DNA of 64,000 nucleotides from UBA969 sp041694635 (GTDB lineage Bacteria > Planctomycetota > Planctomycetia > Gemmatales > Gemmataceae): positions 129,517-193,516 of the forward strand of contig JBDNHI010000010.1 of assembly GCA_041694635.1 (NCBI GenBank). The letters run 5' to 3'. A program made the translations under genes and the position numbers. This document shows positions 33,975-42,668 of the stretch, in pieces. Below the pieces are notes generated by a model. That model worked only from the letters and a program-made list of their open reading frames with translations, had not been told where the DNA came from and made no database searches. Position 1 is the stretch's first letter, and the number at the start of each line of letters is the position of its first letter.

Positions 33975-36407
33975 ATGAAGAGGCACAGGGAAGTGCAAAC
34001 AATCTCAGCCACTTATGGCAACCTATCGTTGGTCATACCAGCTTTTCAAGAAGAAAATGGTATTAGGCAGGCTATCCTTGAAGCAGAAGAAGCCTTATCA
34101 AATTTAAACCTTTCTGATTATGAGATTTTAATAATCGATGATGGAAGTTCGGATTCCACTTACAAAGCGGCACAGGAAACTGCGGCCCTTTATTCTCATA
34201 CCCGAATCATTAGGCACGAAAAAAATCTAGGTTACGGTGCTGCTTTAAGAACTGGTTTCGAAGCTTCACGCTATGAATTTATTGCATTCACCGACGCTGA
34301 CTGTCAATTTCATCTTGAAGATCTTGCAAAGCTATTCGATAACATTAAAAATTCTGACATCGCAGTGGGTTATCGGTTTGATCGACAAGATCCAAAATTA
34401 AGGATCTTCTTATCTCGAGGCTACAACCTACTCGTTCATTCACTTTTAGGATCTGGAGTCAAAGATTGTGATTGCGCCTTAAAGTTATTTCGTAAAAATG
34501 CCCTGAATAAAATACTACCAGAGGCGCGTAATTTTTTTGTTAACACCGAGATGCTTCATAAAGCTGCTTGTCATAATTTAAACATTACCGAGGTTCCGGT
34601 CAGACACAGAATGCGTTATGCAGGCAAAAGCAAAGTAGGTTGGAAAGAAGTCCCCAAGACCTTAAAAACATTAGTTCCATATTGGTTTAGTAATCATTTA
34701 TTTAATGCTTCCGAAACGCAAGGCACGATCAGCAAAGAAAAAAAAGGCAACCTTTTAGCTTATTTTACAGGATGCGTAATTCTTCTGCTTTTTTCAGCCT
34801 TACTTTTTGGCGCACGACTTCGCACACCCCTTCTTGAACCACAAGAAGCACGGTATGCTGAAGTTCCCCGCGAGATGCTGCTCAACAATGAATGGGTTGT
34901 TCCCTCACTGCATGGCAAACCCTACTTAGATAAACCACCCCTTAGCTATTGGGCAGTGATGGGACTTTATCAAATCTTTGGCATAGAAGATTGGGCTGCA
35001 AGATTACTGCCTTGCCTTTGTGGCATCGCCATTATTTTAGTTGTTGTTTCTTGGGGTTACTTTGCTGGGGCGCCTTGGGAAGGGCTATTGGCAGGATTTA
35101 TTCTTTGCCTAACGAATCGATTTATTTATCTGGAAAGAATGCTTGCCCCCGATTCTCTTCTTTGTTTATGGACTACTTTAGGCCTTTGCCTAGGGTATTT
35201 GGCCTGCACTCAAAAGAAAATGAACCTTGCCTGCTGGTTGGGTTACAGTCTTTGCATAGGACTAGGTTTTTTAACCAAGGGACCCGTTGCACTTGTGCTT
35301 TTAGCTGTACCCATAGTGCTGTGGACTTTCCTAGATAAAAGAACTTTAAAACCATCCCTAGGGATGTGGGGTTTTGCTTTAATAACAGCGATTCTCATAA
35401 CATTACCTTGGCAAATTGCAGTTTCAATTAGAGAACCTGATTTTTTTCACCACTTCTATGTGGGACAAAATTTATTGCGCTATGTTGCCCCTTTGGATCA
35501 CGAAGAGCCTTTCTGGTTCTTTCTTCCACACTTGTTTCTTGGAACGATTCCTTGGATATTTCTTCTTCCCGGATTCATTACAACTATTTGTAAGCCTAAT
35601 TCCAACAAGCAATCGATGGGATCTTTTGCAGGATTTGGCTTAATAGCCGGCGTGGTGATATTTACTTTTTTTTCGATTGGGGGAAGCAAAAGGCCAATTT
35701 ACCTTTTACCTGTTTTACCCCCGCTTGCAATAATTCTTGGATGTCAAGTAATGGCATTGGTTACGCAAAAAAGAGAAAAAATCGTTTGGCAATCAATATT
35801 AATTCCTGGAACAGAAGGTTCGTTCAATTTTCTAGGAATTATTTTGTTAATTGGGTTAGGGATATCATTTGCGGGTATATTTAGAGGGCTGTTGAAACCG
35901 GACACAGGTTTCTTATTGGGATTTTTATTCCTCACCTCTTTATGCATTTGGGTAATAGTAAAGGCAGCATTACCCGATAAAAAAATGTCCTTTGCAGTTA
36001 CAGGGGCTTTTCTCTTCCTAACTCTTTACCTAGGGGTTTCAGAGTTGTTGCCCGCTTATAATCAACTTTTTTCTATTCGCGGACAACTGCGCGCCCACCT
36101 CAAATTTGAAAAAAAGAAACCTTCTTTGGTAGTTTGCTATCCTCATTTATGGGATTCCGCTCCCTTTTATTTGCCCGAAACTGAGGTTATTTCTTTCTCT
36201 CGAAGTGAAAAATCTCAAATGATCCTTTTCCTTAATCAAAGGCCAAATACCCTTCTTCTTATAAAATCAGGGAAGGATAGAAAAGAACTGGTTCAAGAGT
36301 TACCCCAACATCTGGAGTTTATAACGGATGCTCAACAGGGTACAGTTACGGTAGGATGGATAAGAAAGAAATCGGATGAACATTTACAAGGCAACCTTGT
36401 TCCGTAA
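33975..36407 (+). CDS. GT2 polyprenyl-phosphate glycosyltransferase fused to GT-C ArnT-like transferase
   Basis: The 810-residue protein fuses two enzymes. Residues ~10-240 are a family 2 glycosyltransferase of the dolichyl-/undecaprenyl-phosphate sugar synthase kind (LVIPAFQEENGIRQAI, ILIIDDGSSDSTY, FTDADCQFHLEDL, AVGYRFDR). Residues ~255-800 are a multi-helix GT-C enzyme like ArnT/PMT: LRTPLLEPQEARYAEVPREM matches the catalytic first loop, followed by GKPYLDKPPLSYWAVMGLYQ and LTKGPVALVL. The natural reading is that one protein charges a lipid-phosphate carrier with a sugar and then transfers it outside the membrane, as in lipid A modification. The separate GtrB- or ArnC-like and ArnT-like proteins of other bacteria do these steps. 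The sugar and acceptor are unknown. Confidence 0.85.
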   Translation: MKRHREVQTISATYGNLSLVIPAFQEENGIRQAILEAEEALSNLNLSDYEILIIDDGSSDSTYKAAQETAALYSHTRIIRHEKNLGYGAALRTGFEASRYEFIAFTDADCQFHLEDLAKLFDNIKNSDIAVGYRFDRQDPKLRIFLSRGYNLLVHSLLGSGVKDCDCALKLFRKNALNKILPEARNFFVNTEMLHKAACHNLNITEVPVRHRMRYAGKSKVGWKEVPKTLKTLVPYWFSNHLFNASETQGTISKEKKGNLLAYFTGCVILLLFSALLFGARLRTPLLEPQEARYAEVPREMLLNNEWVVPSLHGKPYLDKPPLSYWAVMGLYQIFGIEDWAARLLPCLCGIAIILVVVSWGYFAGAPWEGLLAGFILCLTNRFIYLERMLAPDSLLCLWTTLGLCLGYLACTQKKMNLACWLGYSLCIGLGFLTKGPVALVLLAVPIVLWTFLDKRTLKPSLGMWGFALITAILITLPWQIAVSIREPDFFHHFYVGQNLLRYVAPLDHEEPFWFFLPHLFLGTIPWIFLLPGFITTICKPNSNKQSMGSFAGFGLIAGVVIFTFFSIGGSKRPIYLLPVLPPLAIILGCQVMALVTQKREKIVWQSILIPGTEGSFNFLGIILLIGLGISFAGIFRGLLKPDTGFLLGFLFLTSLCIWVIVKAALPDKKMSFAVTGAFLFLTLYLGVSELLPAYNQLFSIRGQLRAHLKFEKKKPSLVVCYPHLWDSAPFYLPETEVISFSRSEKSQMILFLNQRPNTLLLIKSGKDRKELVQELPQHLEFITDAQQGTVTVGWIRKKSDEHLQGNLVP

Positions 36408-36517
36408 ATATTTCGATTCTCCATATTGACCAGAACTACCAATCCTTTCTAGACTTACAATAGATGGGCTGCCTACACCTTGTTGGGGGGCCATTGTTTT
36501 TCCATAGGAGTGGCTCG

Positions 36518-39500
36518 ATGCCTGCGAAGACAAGTTTTCTTGACCAGATAATCGAATTTTTCGGCGGAATTCCTGAAATGGTCAACAAGTTAATGCTTAG
36601 CATTCTTGGTGACAGCAATGTCCGGTATGTCAAGTCACTAGGATTTATCCGTTCGGAAAAAGCGGGCAGCATCCCAAAAATTATTCCAGGCAGTATGCTT
36701 GCAAAAATTAACGACCTCGAACCCGAAGTCAAAGCTCTTTCTGACCAAGACCTTGCTCAGATGACTTCCAAGCTTCGTGCCAAACTTGCTCAGGGCGAAT
36801 TACTCGACGACCTGTTGCCCATCGCTTTTGCAGCTTGCAGAGAAGCCGCACTTCGCACCAAGAATATGCGACATTTTGATGTCCAAATGCTGGGCGGTGT
36901 TGTCTTACATCGCGGTAACATTTCTGAAATGGTTACTGGTGAAGGCAAAACCCTCGTCGCTACACTTCCTGCTGTTCTTAACGCACTCGAAGGCAAAGGC
37001 GTTCATGTTATTACTGTCAACGATTACCTTGCAAGGCGCGATTGCGAATGGATGCTTCCAATCTACAGGGCGGTTGGATTAACTGCTGGTTACATTCAAA
37101 GCGATATGGATCCCGCCCAACGAAGGGAAGCTTATGAATGCGATATCACCTATGGCACCAATAGCGAATTCGGGTTTGATTACCTTCGTGACAATATGAA
37201 ACCTGCTAGGTGGGGCGACTTAAGCTACGATGTTCACGGCCAGCAATGCCAAAAAGGGTTACACTTCGCAATTATCGATGAAGTAGATAATATTTTAATA
37301 GATGAAGCCCGCACCCCTCTGATTATTTCTGGACAGGCATTTTCTGACCTACGAAAATATTCGAAGTCAAATGAAGTTGCGGTTCGTCTTACAGATTTAC
37401 AAAAACAAGCCAACAAGGAATCTCCAGAATCTAGCTTCGTTAATGGACCTTTTTTTGAAATTAAGGAAAAAGAACATACTTGCCATCTCACGGACGATGG
37501 TATTCGAAAAGCAGAAGAACTTGCAGGTGTTGAAAGTTTTTACACTGCAGGGAATATGGAATGGCCTCACTTAATTGATAATTCCCTGAAAGCTCATCAC
37601 CTTTACAGAAAAGACAAACAATATGCAGTGATGAATCACCCAGAGTCTGGGGAAATGAGCATCATCATCATTGATGAATTTACAGGCCGACTTATGGTTG
37701 GGCGACAATGGTCCGATGGTTTGCATCAAGCAGTCGAAGCCAAACATATACGCGAAGGCGTTAAAATTAAAGAAGAAACTCAAACGCTGGCTACCATTAC
37801 TCTTCAAAACTTCTTCAAGCTTTACAAGAAAATTTGCGGGATGACAGGTACTGCTATGACCGAGGCTGATGAATTCTGGAAAATCTACAAGTTGGAAGTT
37901 ATTGCAATACCCACCAATCGGCCTTTGATTCGAACCAATCACCCCGATACGGTTTTTCGTAGTGAAAAAGAAAAGTGGAAGGCCGTTGTCGAAGAAGTAG
38001 TTGAAGTCCACGAAACAGGAAGGCCCATTCTTATTGGAACAACCGATGTTGATAAATCCATCAAACTTAGCGAACTTCTTCGAAGAAAAGGCATCAAGCA
38101 CGAATTGCTAAATGCGCTTCCCGAACACGCTGCAAGAGAATCTGAAATTGTTTCTCAAGCTGGACGAATTGGCGCACTTACCATTGCAACTAATATGGCA
38201 GGCCGTGGTACCGACATCATCCTTGGGGGAAACCCCGAGGCCATGGCTTGGGCCGTTCTTAAACACGACTTCGCATCTAGACTTGATGTTCCAGAAGATA
38301 AATGGAAAACTATTATCGACGGTATTGAGGAAAAAGAAAACTCGAAAGAAGAAGGCAGAAAAGTTAAAGAACTTGGGGGCTTGCATATCGTAGGAACCGA
38401 AAGGCACGATTCTCGCAGAATTGATAACCAATTGCGCGGTAGAGCAGGTAGACAGGGCGACCCAGGTTCAAGCCGCTTTTATCTTTCTCTTCAAGACGAT
38501 TTAATGCGAATTTTTATGGGTGAATGGGTTGCTAATGTTCTCACCAGATTAGGAATGGAAGAAGGACAGGCAATTGAAAGCCCTATGGTTAGCAGGCAGA
38601 TTCAGAAGGCACAGAAAAAAGTCGAAGAAAGACACTTCGAAAGCAGAAAGCACCTGCTCGAATACGATGAGGTGATGGATACACAGCGGAGGCGGGTTTA
38701 TGGCTATAGGCAGGAAATTCTTAACGATACAAACTGCAAGATACGCATTATCGAAATGCTACATAGCCAAATAAAAGGTGCAATCGAACGATTCCTAGAT
38801 CGTAAATATGGTGCAGATAGTTTTGCTATTTTTGCCTCCGACAAATTTGGGGTTGAATTTAAGCAATCCGATTTTGAAAGGTCTACTTTTGAGGAAGCCG
38901 AGCTTTACGCTAGAAATAAAGCACACTCTATTACCTTCACCCAACTCCAAGACTTTATTGAAGAAAATCTTGGGTCAGAGGATGAATCCGAATGGAACTG
39001 GCAAGCACTCACTAATCAAGTAAACAAGCGATGGGAATTACAAAACAGTGAAAGTTCACTCAAAAATGTAGGCAAAAGCGACTTGATCGAATACCTCTCC
39101 AAGCAAACAGAGGTGGCGGTTGATAAAACCTCCGTTTTGGAAGGGGCGGTTTTCCTGCAACCAAACTGGGGCTTACTCTCACTATTAAACTGGATGAAAT
39201 TAAAGTTCCAAATAGAAGTTGCAGAAACCACTTTAACCAATAAACCTGCTTCCGAGATCGAGTCTCACTTGATCGGAAAAGTTAAAGAACTTTATAGGCA
39301 AAAAGAAATCAGTTTCCCAATTGCAGCCGGAATGGCCAAGTTTATGAATGAAGGAACTAGGTCGCAGGCCGTTCCTGGAAGCCAGAAGTATAACAGGGAA
39401 GGACTTTTCCGATGGGCTCAATCTAGGTTCCACACTTTTTCATCCGAACTTTCCGAAGAAAGCTTCCGCACGCTATCTCGCCCAGCCATTCAACAAATGC

Positions 39501-40183
39501 TTACCGAGGTTAGCGCCAAAGCAATGCCAACAATGGGTCAATCAGAAATCGACCAAAAACTTTCAGAAGCATTCCATGGCACCCAACTTTCTGAAGCTGG
39601 TGATGCAAAAGACCTTTGTGAATTCTTAGAAAAAGAATTCTCTATTACCATCTCTGCAGATAAACTCACTGGGGTTTCAAAGCATTCTGCAAGACAAATT
39701 ATGTGGAACTCTTTTGACGATTATTTCCGACCTGAAATGCGCATTATGGAACGCGGACTTGTGTTGGCTCAACTTGATAGCACTTGGAAAAACCAGCTTT
39801 ATGTTATGGATCATTTACGCTCTACCGTTGGCCTTCGTGGCTACGCACAGGAAGACCCAAAGACTATTTACAAACGCGAAGGTATGAAAGAATTTGAATC
39901 GATGTGGGAAGGTATCGATGAACGAGTTAGCGAAATTGTTTTCCGAATGGAAGAAGCTGAAGAAGTTCAAGATACGGTTTGGGTTATTGGTTCCGCAACA
40001 CACGAAGCAGCCCCAAAACTTAAAGCTACAGAATCACAATCTGGGCCTCAGGAAGAAATCAAACAAGAAAAGAAAGTTGAAACCATCCGAAACTTAGGGG
40101 AACGATTAGGACGGAATGATCTTTGCTCTTGTGGTAGTGGCAAGAAATACAAGAATTGCTGTATGCGTACCAACGCAACCTGA
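36518..40183 (+). CDS. secA: Preprotein translocase ATPase SecA (extended form)
   Basis: SecA drives secretory proteins through SecYEG. The 1221-residue protein has the DEAD motor with VTGEGKTLVATLPAVLNALE (Walker A), TVNDYLARRD, the Walker B region IIDEVDNILIDEARTPLIIS, and the second motor part ATNMAGRGTDIILGGNPEAM, GLHIVGTERHDSRRIDNQLR. The tail is LGRNDLCSCGSGKKYKNCCM, a zinc-binding SEC-C motif (CxC...CC). It is about 300 residues longer than E. coli SecA: a small extra loop before the cross-linking domain (residues ~290-340) and a ~200-residue expansion in the helical wing/scaffold region (~780-1080) carry the excess. ATG 36518 with AGGAG seven bases upstream is preferred over 36464. 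waaA follows 28 nt downstream, likely in one operon. Confidence 0.95.
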   Translation: MPAKTSFLDQIIEFFGGIPEMVNKLMLSILGDSNVRYVKSLGFIRSEKAGSIPKIIPGSMLAKINDLEPEVKALSDQDLAQMTSKLRAKLAQGELLDDLLPIAFAACREAALRTKNMRHFDVQMLGGVVLHRGNISEMVTGEGKTLVATLPAVLNALEGKGVHVITVNDYLARRDCEWMLPIYRAVGLTAGYIQSDMDPAQRREAYECDITYGTNSEFGFDYLRDNMKPARWGDLSYDVHGQQCQKGLHFAIIDEVDNILIDEARTPLIISGQAFSDLRKYSKSNEVAVRLTDLQKQANKESPESSFVNGPFFEIKEKEHTCHLTDDGIRKAEELAGVESFYTAGNMEWPHLIDNSLKAHHLYRKDKQYAVMNHPESGEMSIIIIDEFTGRLMVGRQWSDGLHQAVEAKHIREGVKIKEETQTLATITLQNFFKLYKKICGMTGTAMTEADEFWKIYKLEVIAIPTNRPLIRTNHPDTVFRSEKEKWKAVVEEVVEVHETGRPILIGTTDVDKSIKLSELLRRKGIKHELLNALPEHAARESEIVSQAGRIGALTIATNMAGRGTDIILGGNPEAMAWAVLKHDFASRLDVPEDKWKTIIDGIEEKENSKEEGRKVKELGGLHIVGTERHDSRRIDNQLRGRAGRQGDPGSSRFYLSLQDDLMRIFMGEWVANVLTRLGMEEGQAIESPMVSRQIQKAQKKVEERHFESRKHLLEYDEVMDTQRRRVYGYRQEILNDTNCKIRIIEMLHSQIKGAIERFLDRKYGADSFAIFASDKFGVEFKQSDFERSTFEEAELYARNKAHSITFTQLQDFIEENLGSEDESEWNWQALTNQVNKRWELQNSESSLKNVGKSDLIEYLSKQTEVAVDKTSVLEGAVFLQPNWGLLSLLNWMKLKFQIEVAETTLTNKPASEIESHLIGKVKELYRQKEISFPIAAGMAKFMNEGTRSQAVPGSQKYNREGLFRWAQSRFHTFSSELSEESFRTLSRPAIQQMLTEVSAKAMPTMGQSEIDQKLSEAFHGTQLSEAGDAKDLCEFLEKEFSITISADKLTGVSKHSARQIMWNSFDDYFRPEMRIMERGLVLAQLDSTWKNQLYVMDHLRSTVGLRGYAQEDPKTIYKREGMKEFESMWEGIDERVSEIVFRMEEAEEVQDTVWVIGSATHEAAPKLKATESQSGPQEEIKQEKKVETIRNLGERLGRNDLCSCGSGKKYKNCCMRTNAT

Positions 40184-40211
40184 TCCTCTTGCCTTTCAGG
40201 GAAGGAATCCT

Positions 40212-41519
40212 ATGGGCCTTTTTCTAAATTGCTTTTATCTTATATTTCTTTTCTTTGCATCGCCTTGGATAGCTTGGCGCTTAGGGTGGAAGGGCCGTTC
40301 TTTAACCCATTTTATTGCAAGGTTAACAGGTAATCTTAAGCCCAATTGCAACCCTTCAGATCAGAAAATTGTTTGGTTTCACGGGGTAAGTGTTGGCGAG
40401 ATTCATCTTCTACGCCAACTTGTTGGCGCAATTCAAGTTGCAAAACCTCATTGGCTTTGTGTCGTTTCTTCTTCTACTGATAATGGACTTTCTGAAGCAA
40501 ACAAATGTTTCAAAGGGCTGTTAGTATTTCCTTTTCCATTAGATTTCACTTGGGCTATTAATAACGCAATCAACCGGATTAAACCTAATCTCATCGTGTT
40601 GGCAGAAAGCGAACTTTGGCCTAACTTCCTTTCTTGTTGCAAACAAAGGAACATTCCCGTTTCGGTAATTAACGGCCGTATAAGTCCTAAATCGCAAGCT
40701 CGTTACTTACGCTTCCCTTGGCTGGGCAGCTATTTTTTTTCGCAGATCCACTCCTTCGGTGTGCAAGATGAAGAAACCGAACGATTTCTTCACCTTGCTG
40801 GGGTAGCAAAAGAGAAAACCCTTATCACCGGATCTATTAAGTTTGATGGAGTTTGTTTTTCAAAAACAGATCCAGCCGTTGATACTTTTAGATCCTTGTT
40901 TAGTATCAAACCTACTGAAATTATCTGGGTTGCGGGAAGCACACAAAACCCGGAAGAAGAATACATTCTCAATGCTTTTAAAGTATTAAAAGCAGAGTTC
41001 CCAAATTTAAGGCTTGTCTTAGTTCCAAGGCAACCAGATCTTTTTCCAGAAGTTCGAAAACTATTAGAACGAATGAGCTTAACTTATTGTAATAGATCTG
41101 AACTCGGCACTAATTTAGCACCCGAAGATTCCATCATTCTTGTCGATAGCTTAGGAGAGCTTCGTTCTGTATGGGGCTTAGCAGACCTAGCTTTTGTTGG
41201 CGGAAGTATGGATGGCAAACGGGGTGGACAAAATATGATTGAACCCGCGGCTTATGGGTGTGCAGTTTTTTTCGGTGATAAGGTCTGGAATTTCAAACAA
41301 GTCGCTTCCCAACTCATTCAAACCGGGGGCGCAATTTCTATCAACTCAACCACCCTTCTAGAAAATACCGCTAGAAATTTAATCGCAAATGCGTCTGACA
41401 GAATTCTTATGGGCCAAAATGCTAAAAACTTTGTGCTTTCCCAACAGGGTGCAACTGCTAAAACTATTACTATGCTTGAAACTTCTCTTACAGACAGAAT
41501 TTCGGCTATAGCTGCTTAA
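40212..41519 (+). CDS. waaA: 3-deoxy-D-manno-octulosonic acid (KDO) transferase
   Basis: WaaA links KDO to lipid A precursors in the inner membrane. The 435-residue protein starts with a membrane anchor (MGLFLNCFYLIFLFFASPWI) and has the GT-B motifs of the family: FHGVSVGEIHLLRQL with the catalytic glutamate, VLAESELWPNFL, VINGRISPKS, TGSIKFDG, VAGSTQNPEEEYIL, and VGGSMDGKRGGQNMIEPAAY in the CMP-KDO-binding region. ATG 40212 is supported by AAGGA at 40202-40206; an ORF start further upstream overlaps secA and is rejected. With kdsD and kdsC 20 kb away, it shows that this bacterium makes KDO-containing lipid A. A class IV aminotransferase gene follows 13 nt later. Confidence 0.95.
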   Translation: MGLFLNCFYLIFLFFASPWIAWRLGWKGRSLTHFIARLTGNLKPNCNPSDQKIVWFHGVSVGEIHLLRQLVGAIQVAKPHWLCVVSSSTDNGLSEANKCFKGLLVFPFPLDFTWAINNAINRIKPNLIVLAESELWPNFLSCCKQRNIPVSVINGRISPKSQARYLRFPWLGSYFFSQIHSFGVQDEETERFLHLAGVAKEKTLITGSIKFDGVCFSKTDPAVDTFRSLFSIKPTEIIWVAGSTQNPEEEYILNAFKVLKAEFPNLRLVLVPRQPDLFPEVRKLLERMSLTYCNRSELGTNLAPEDSIILVDSLGELRSVWGLADLAFVGGSMDGKRGGQNMIEPAAYGCAVFFGDKVWNFKQVASQLIQTGGAISINSTTLLENTARNLIANASDRILMGQNAKNFVLSQQGATAKTITMLETSLTDRISAIAA

Positions 41520-41532
41520 TCCATAAAGGAAA

Positions 41533-42468
41533 ATGATTCCATTGGACACCCCCCTACCCCTCGCGTGGATTCATAATCAATTCGTACCACAAAATGAGGC
41601 GGTACTAAACCTTCACGATGCTGGCTTTGTTATGGGTGCAACGGTCACAGATATGAGCCGTACTTTTTCGCATAAACTTTTCTTACTTGAGGAACACATC
41701 AGAAGGTTCATATCAAATTGTGAATCGTGCTGCATCAATATTAAATCAAATGAAATAGAACTGCGAAAAATTGCAGAAGAATTGGTTCATAAAAATTCAT
41801 TGCAAATTGAGAGCAAAGATGATTTGGCTCTGGTAATGTTTGCAACTCCTGGGCCGATTGCCTTTTATTTAGGCGGGCAAGGCGGTGCGGGAGATGGTAC
41901 CCCAACTTTAGGTATGCACACTTTTAAGCTTCCGCTCAAGAGATACCGCTCTTGGATTGAAAATGGCGTGGAATTACAAACAGTTTCTGTTCGACAACCC
42001 TCTCCGCAATCAATCAATCCAATGATAAAACAACGGAGTAGAATGCATTGGTATTTAGCGGATAGGGAAGCTAAGAAAATTTCTGCAAATGCACAGGCAA
42101 TACTTTTGGATGAGAACGGGTTCCTAACAGAAACAGCGGCAGCGAATCTGGTGATCATAAAAGATTTGGGTGGATTTCAACTTATAACCCCTAGGCACGA
42201 AAAAGTTTTAGATGGAATTGCACTTCAAATGATAAAGAAATTCGCCAACCATTCGGGTTTTCCTTTTTTAGAAGCAGATATTTTGCCCGAACAAGTTTCT
42301 CCAAACGATGGTGCAATTATAACTGGCAGCACTTTTTGCTTTGCTTCTGTAAAAAGCATCAATGGCACAAATCTTAATAGATCTGCAATCATTATGCAAA
42401 AGTTGTTGGATTTTTGGCAAAAAGAAGTGAACATCAACATTCACGAGCAAATTTTAAATGAGTACTAG
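41533..42468 (+). CDS. Class IV aminotransferase (BCAT/DAAT/ADCL family)
   Basis: The 311-residue protein belongs to fold-type IV PLP enzymes. It has the N-terminal LAWIHNQFVPQNEAVLNLHD, the usual GFVMGATVTDMSRTF block, RRFISNC, a lysine in MIKQRSRMHWYLADRE suited for PLP binding, and the cofactor phosphate region ETAAANLVIIKDL with GSTFCFASVKSI at the end. The family includes branched-chain and D-amino acid aminotransferases and aminodeoxychorismate lyase. Key residues for choosing among these are not evident, and it is not obviously a standard IlvE. It follows waaA by 13 nt and is the last gene of the secA-waaA run. AAGGA lies close to ATG 41533. Confidence 0.85.
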   Translation: MIPLDTPLPLAWIHNQFVPQNEAVLNLHDAGFVMGATVTDMSRTFSHKLFLLEEHIRRFISNCESCCINIKSNEIELRKIAEELVHKNSLQIESKDDLALVMFATPGPIAFYLGGQGGAGDGTPTLGMHTFKLPLKRYRSWIENGVELQTVSVRQPSPQSINPMIKQRSRMHWYLADREAKKISANAQAILLDENGFLTETAAANLVIIKDLGGFQLITPRHEKVLDGIALQMIKKFANHSGFPFLEADILPEQVSPNDGAIITGSTFCFASVKSINGTNLNRSAIIMQKLLDFWQKEVNINIHEQILNEY

Positions 42469-42668
42469 AATTGAACCCATGTATAACTTATTTTATTTTC
42501 TGATTTTTGATTAGGTATGTTGTTGCGATTTGGATTATGCTTTTACCCTTGTTATAGCTTAATCGTAATTTTTTCTTTTTCTTGTTTGATTAATCACAAG
42601 TTATTGACAAAATAGCATTTGAGTGAACTTCTTTAGATCCGCTTAGAGAGAATAGTAAGGAAATTAGT

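Noticed and set aside
42469..42668. TTGACA-like element upstream of hppA as a promoter
   Set aside because: No matching -10 at proper spacing; AT-rich DNA makes such hexamers frequent.
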